Source of the DNA: an uncultured Bacteroidota bacterium
Lineage (GTDB): Bacteria > Bacteroidota > Bacteroidia > Chitinophagales > Chitinophagaceae
NCBI GenBank assembly: GCA_903851455.1
Contig: CAINOM010000668.1
Coordinates: 1-5,639 of the forward strand
Length of the DNA: 5,639 nucleotides
Reading direction: 5' to 3'
Shown: in pieces, positions 5,209 to 5,639 of the stretch
Numbering within the stretch: the first letter of the stretch is position 1
How the letters are laid out: each line of letters begins with the position of its first letter
Position numbers and translations under genes: made by a program
Notes under the pieces: model-generated
The model's database searches: none
What the model was told of the DNA's origin: nothing
Seen by the model: the letters and a program-made list of their open reading frames with translations, nothing else

Positions 5209-5639
5209 GACGCGTGCAGATCTAGCGTTGATTCACTATAGTAGCTCTTACCGTCAACCGTATAACTTACTTTAATGGTATAGGCAGTGCGCTGAAGGGT
5301 GGTGCGGGGGATGGTGAGCGTGTTGCCGGTAGTACTGATCGGGAAATTTTTATCCCAATCCTCGTTTGACGCGGAGTATAGGGTGACATTGCCCGTAAGT
5401 GGTTTATTAGCGAACTCTCCGGGGAATTCTAACACAATATCGTGCGCGTTGGCATGTATGGTGAGTGATCCGGCGAGGTCTGCCTGGTTCTTGCTGGCAT
5501 CAAGTACCTTTTGGTACGCGATCTCGTCTTTGTAATAATCTTTGGACACAAGGTCGATCTTCTGGTTGCTGCTTGCCACAACGAGGCATACCATCATTAT
5601 TACGAAGCCCGTGTAAAGTATCATGATTTTCCAACCCCA
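5205..5639 (-). CDS. fixH: FixH/CcoH-like cbb3 oxidase assembly protein (5' end outside window)
   Basis: Required in other bacteria for assembly or stability of the cbb3-type cytochrome c oxidase. One N-terminal membrane helix (visible residues about 3-24) is followed by IDLVSKDYYKDEIAYQ, a hallmark of Bacteroidota FixH proteins, and then a periplasmic beta-rich domain of about 90 residues. The first in-frame ATG is at 5624, but the frame stays open to the window edge with codons for WGWKI directly before it. Family members typically begin M-x-WGWKI, so the true start is probably only a few codons beyond 5639. The ATG at 5624 would cut into the membrane helix. The stop overlaps the next start by ATGA. 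Genes for the oxidase subunits and CcoG are expected further right; that is a prediction. Similarity across this family is low, so the name rests on the N-terminal motif and context. Confidence 0.85.
   Translation of the reverse strand, partial: WGWKIMILYTGFVIMMVCLVVASSNQKIDLVSKDYYKDEIAYQKVLDASKNQADLAGSLTIHANAHDIVLEFPGEFANKPLTGNVTLYSASNEDWDKNFPISTTGNTLTIPRTTLQRTAYTIKVSYTVDGKSYYSESTLDLHAS

Noticed and set aside
1..5639. Insertion sequences, CRISPR arrays, tRNA or rRNA genes, riboswitches.
   Set aside because: No transposase-like frame, repeat-spacer pattern, cloverleaf or known riboswitch core was seen; the window is nearly all coding.

Overview
The window looks like chromosomal DNA from a Bacteroidota bacterium, plausibly Chitinophagaceae-like; that family-level placement is an impression, not a result. 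The pointers are a HemN with EGHPNNTT-type sequence, a candidate promoter of the TAnnTTTG type, no clear Shine-Dalgarno sequences before the genes, moderate GC, and a receiver-Crp fusion regulator beside cbb3-oxidase assembly genes. There are five protein genes. I see no RNA genes, mobile elements or CRISPR.

Layout: on the + strand, 137-1498 encodes oxygen-independent coproporphyrinogen III dehydrogenase (HemN), preceded by a candidate promoter and operator. Positions 1499-1653 are a convergent gap with two inverted repeats. The remaining genes run on the - strand, read from the right edge: a FixH/CcoH-like cbb3 oxidase assembly protein (runs off the window), a SafE/DsbD_2-type membrane protein overlapping it by ATGA, a 64-base gap with a candidate promoter and operator, a soluble double-PAS histidine kinase, and, 2 bases later, a receiver-Crp/Fnr transcription factor.

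How it may work together: FixH and the SafE-type protein would serve assembly of the high-affinity cbb3 cytochrome oxidase, and HemN supplies haem without O2. The kinase has a FixL-like first PAS domain with a histidine where FixL holds its haem. Its partner combines what rhizobia split into FixJ (receiver) and FixK (Crp/Fnr-type regulator). The window therefore resembles a compact FixL-FixJ-FixK circuit placed with its likely targets.

The strongest unannotated signal is a near-identical 15-mer, TGATMTTCGTCATCT (14 of 15 bases equal), found in front of both hemN and the kinase gene. It contains the TGA-N6-TCA geometry of Crp/Fnr-family sites and is a good candidate for the binding site of the encoded regulator. 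Oxygen sensing, the phosphorelay pairing and the regulon are all inferred, not shown.
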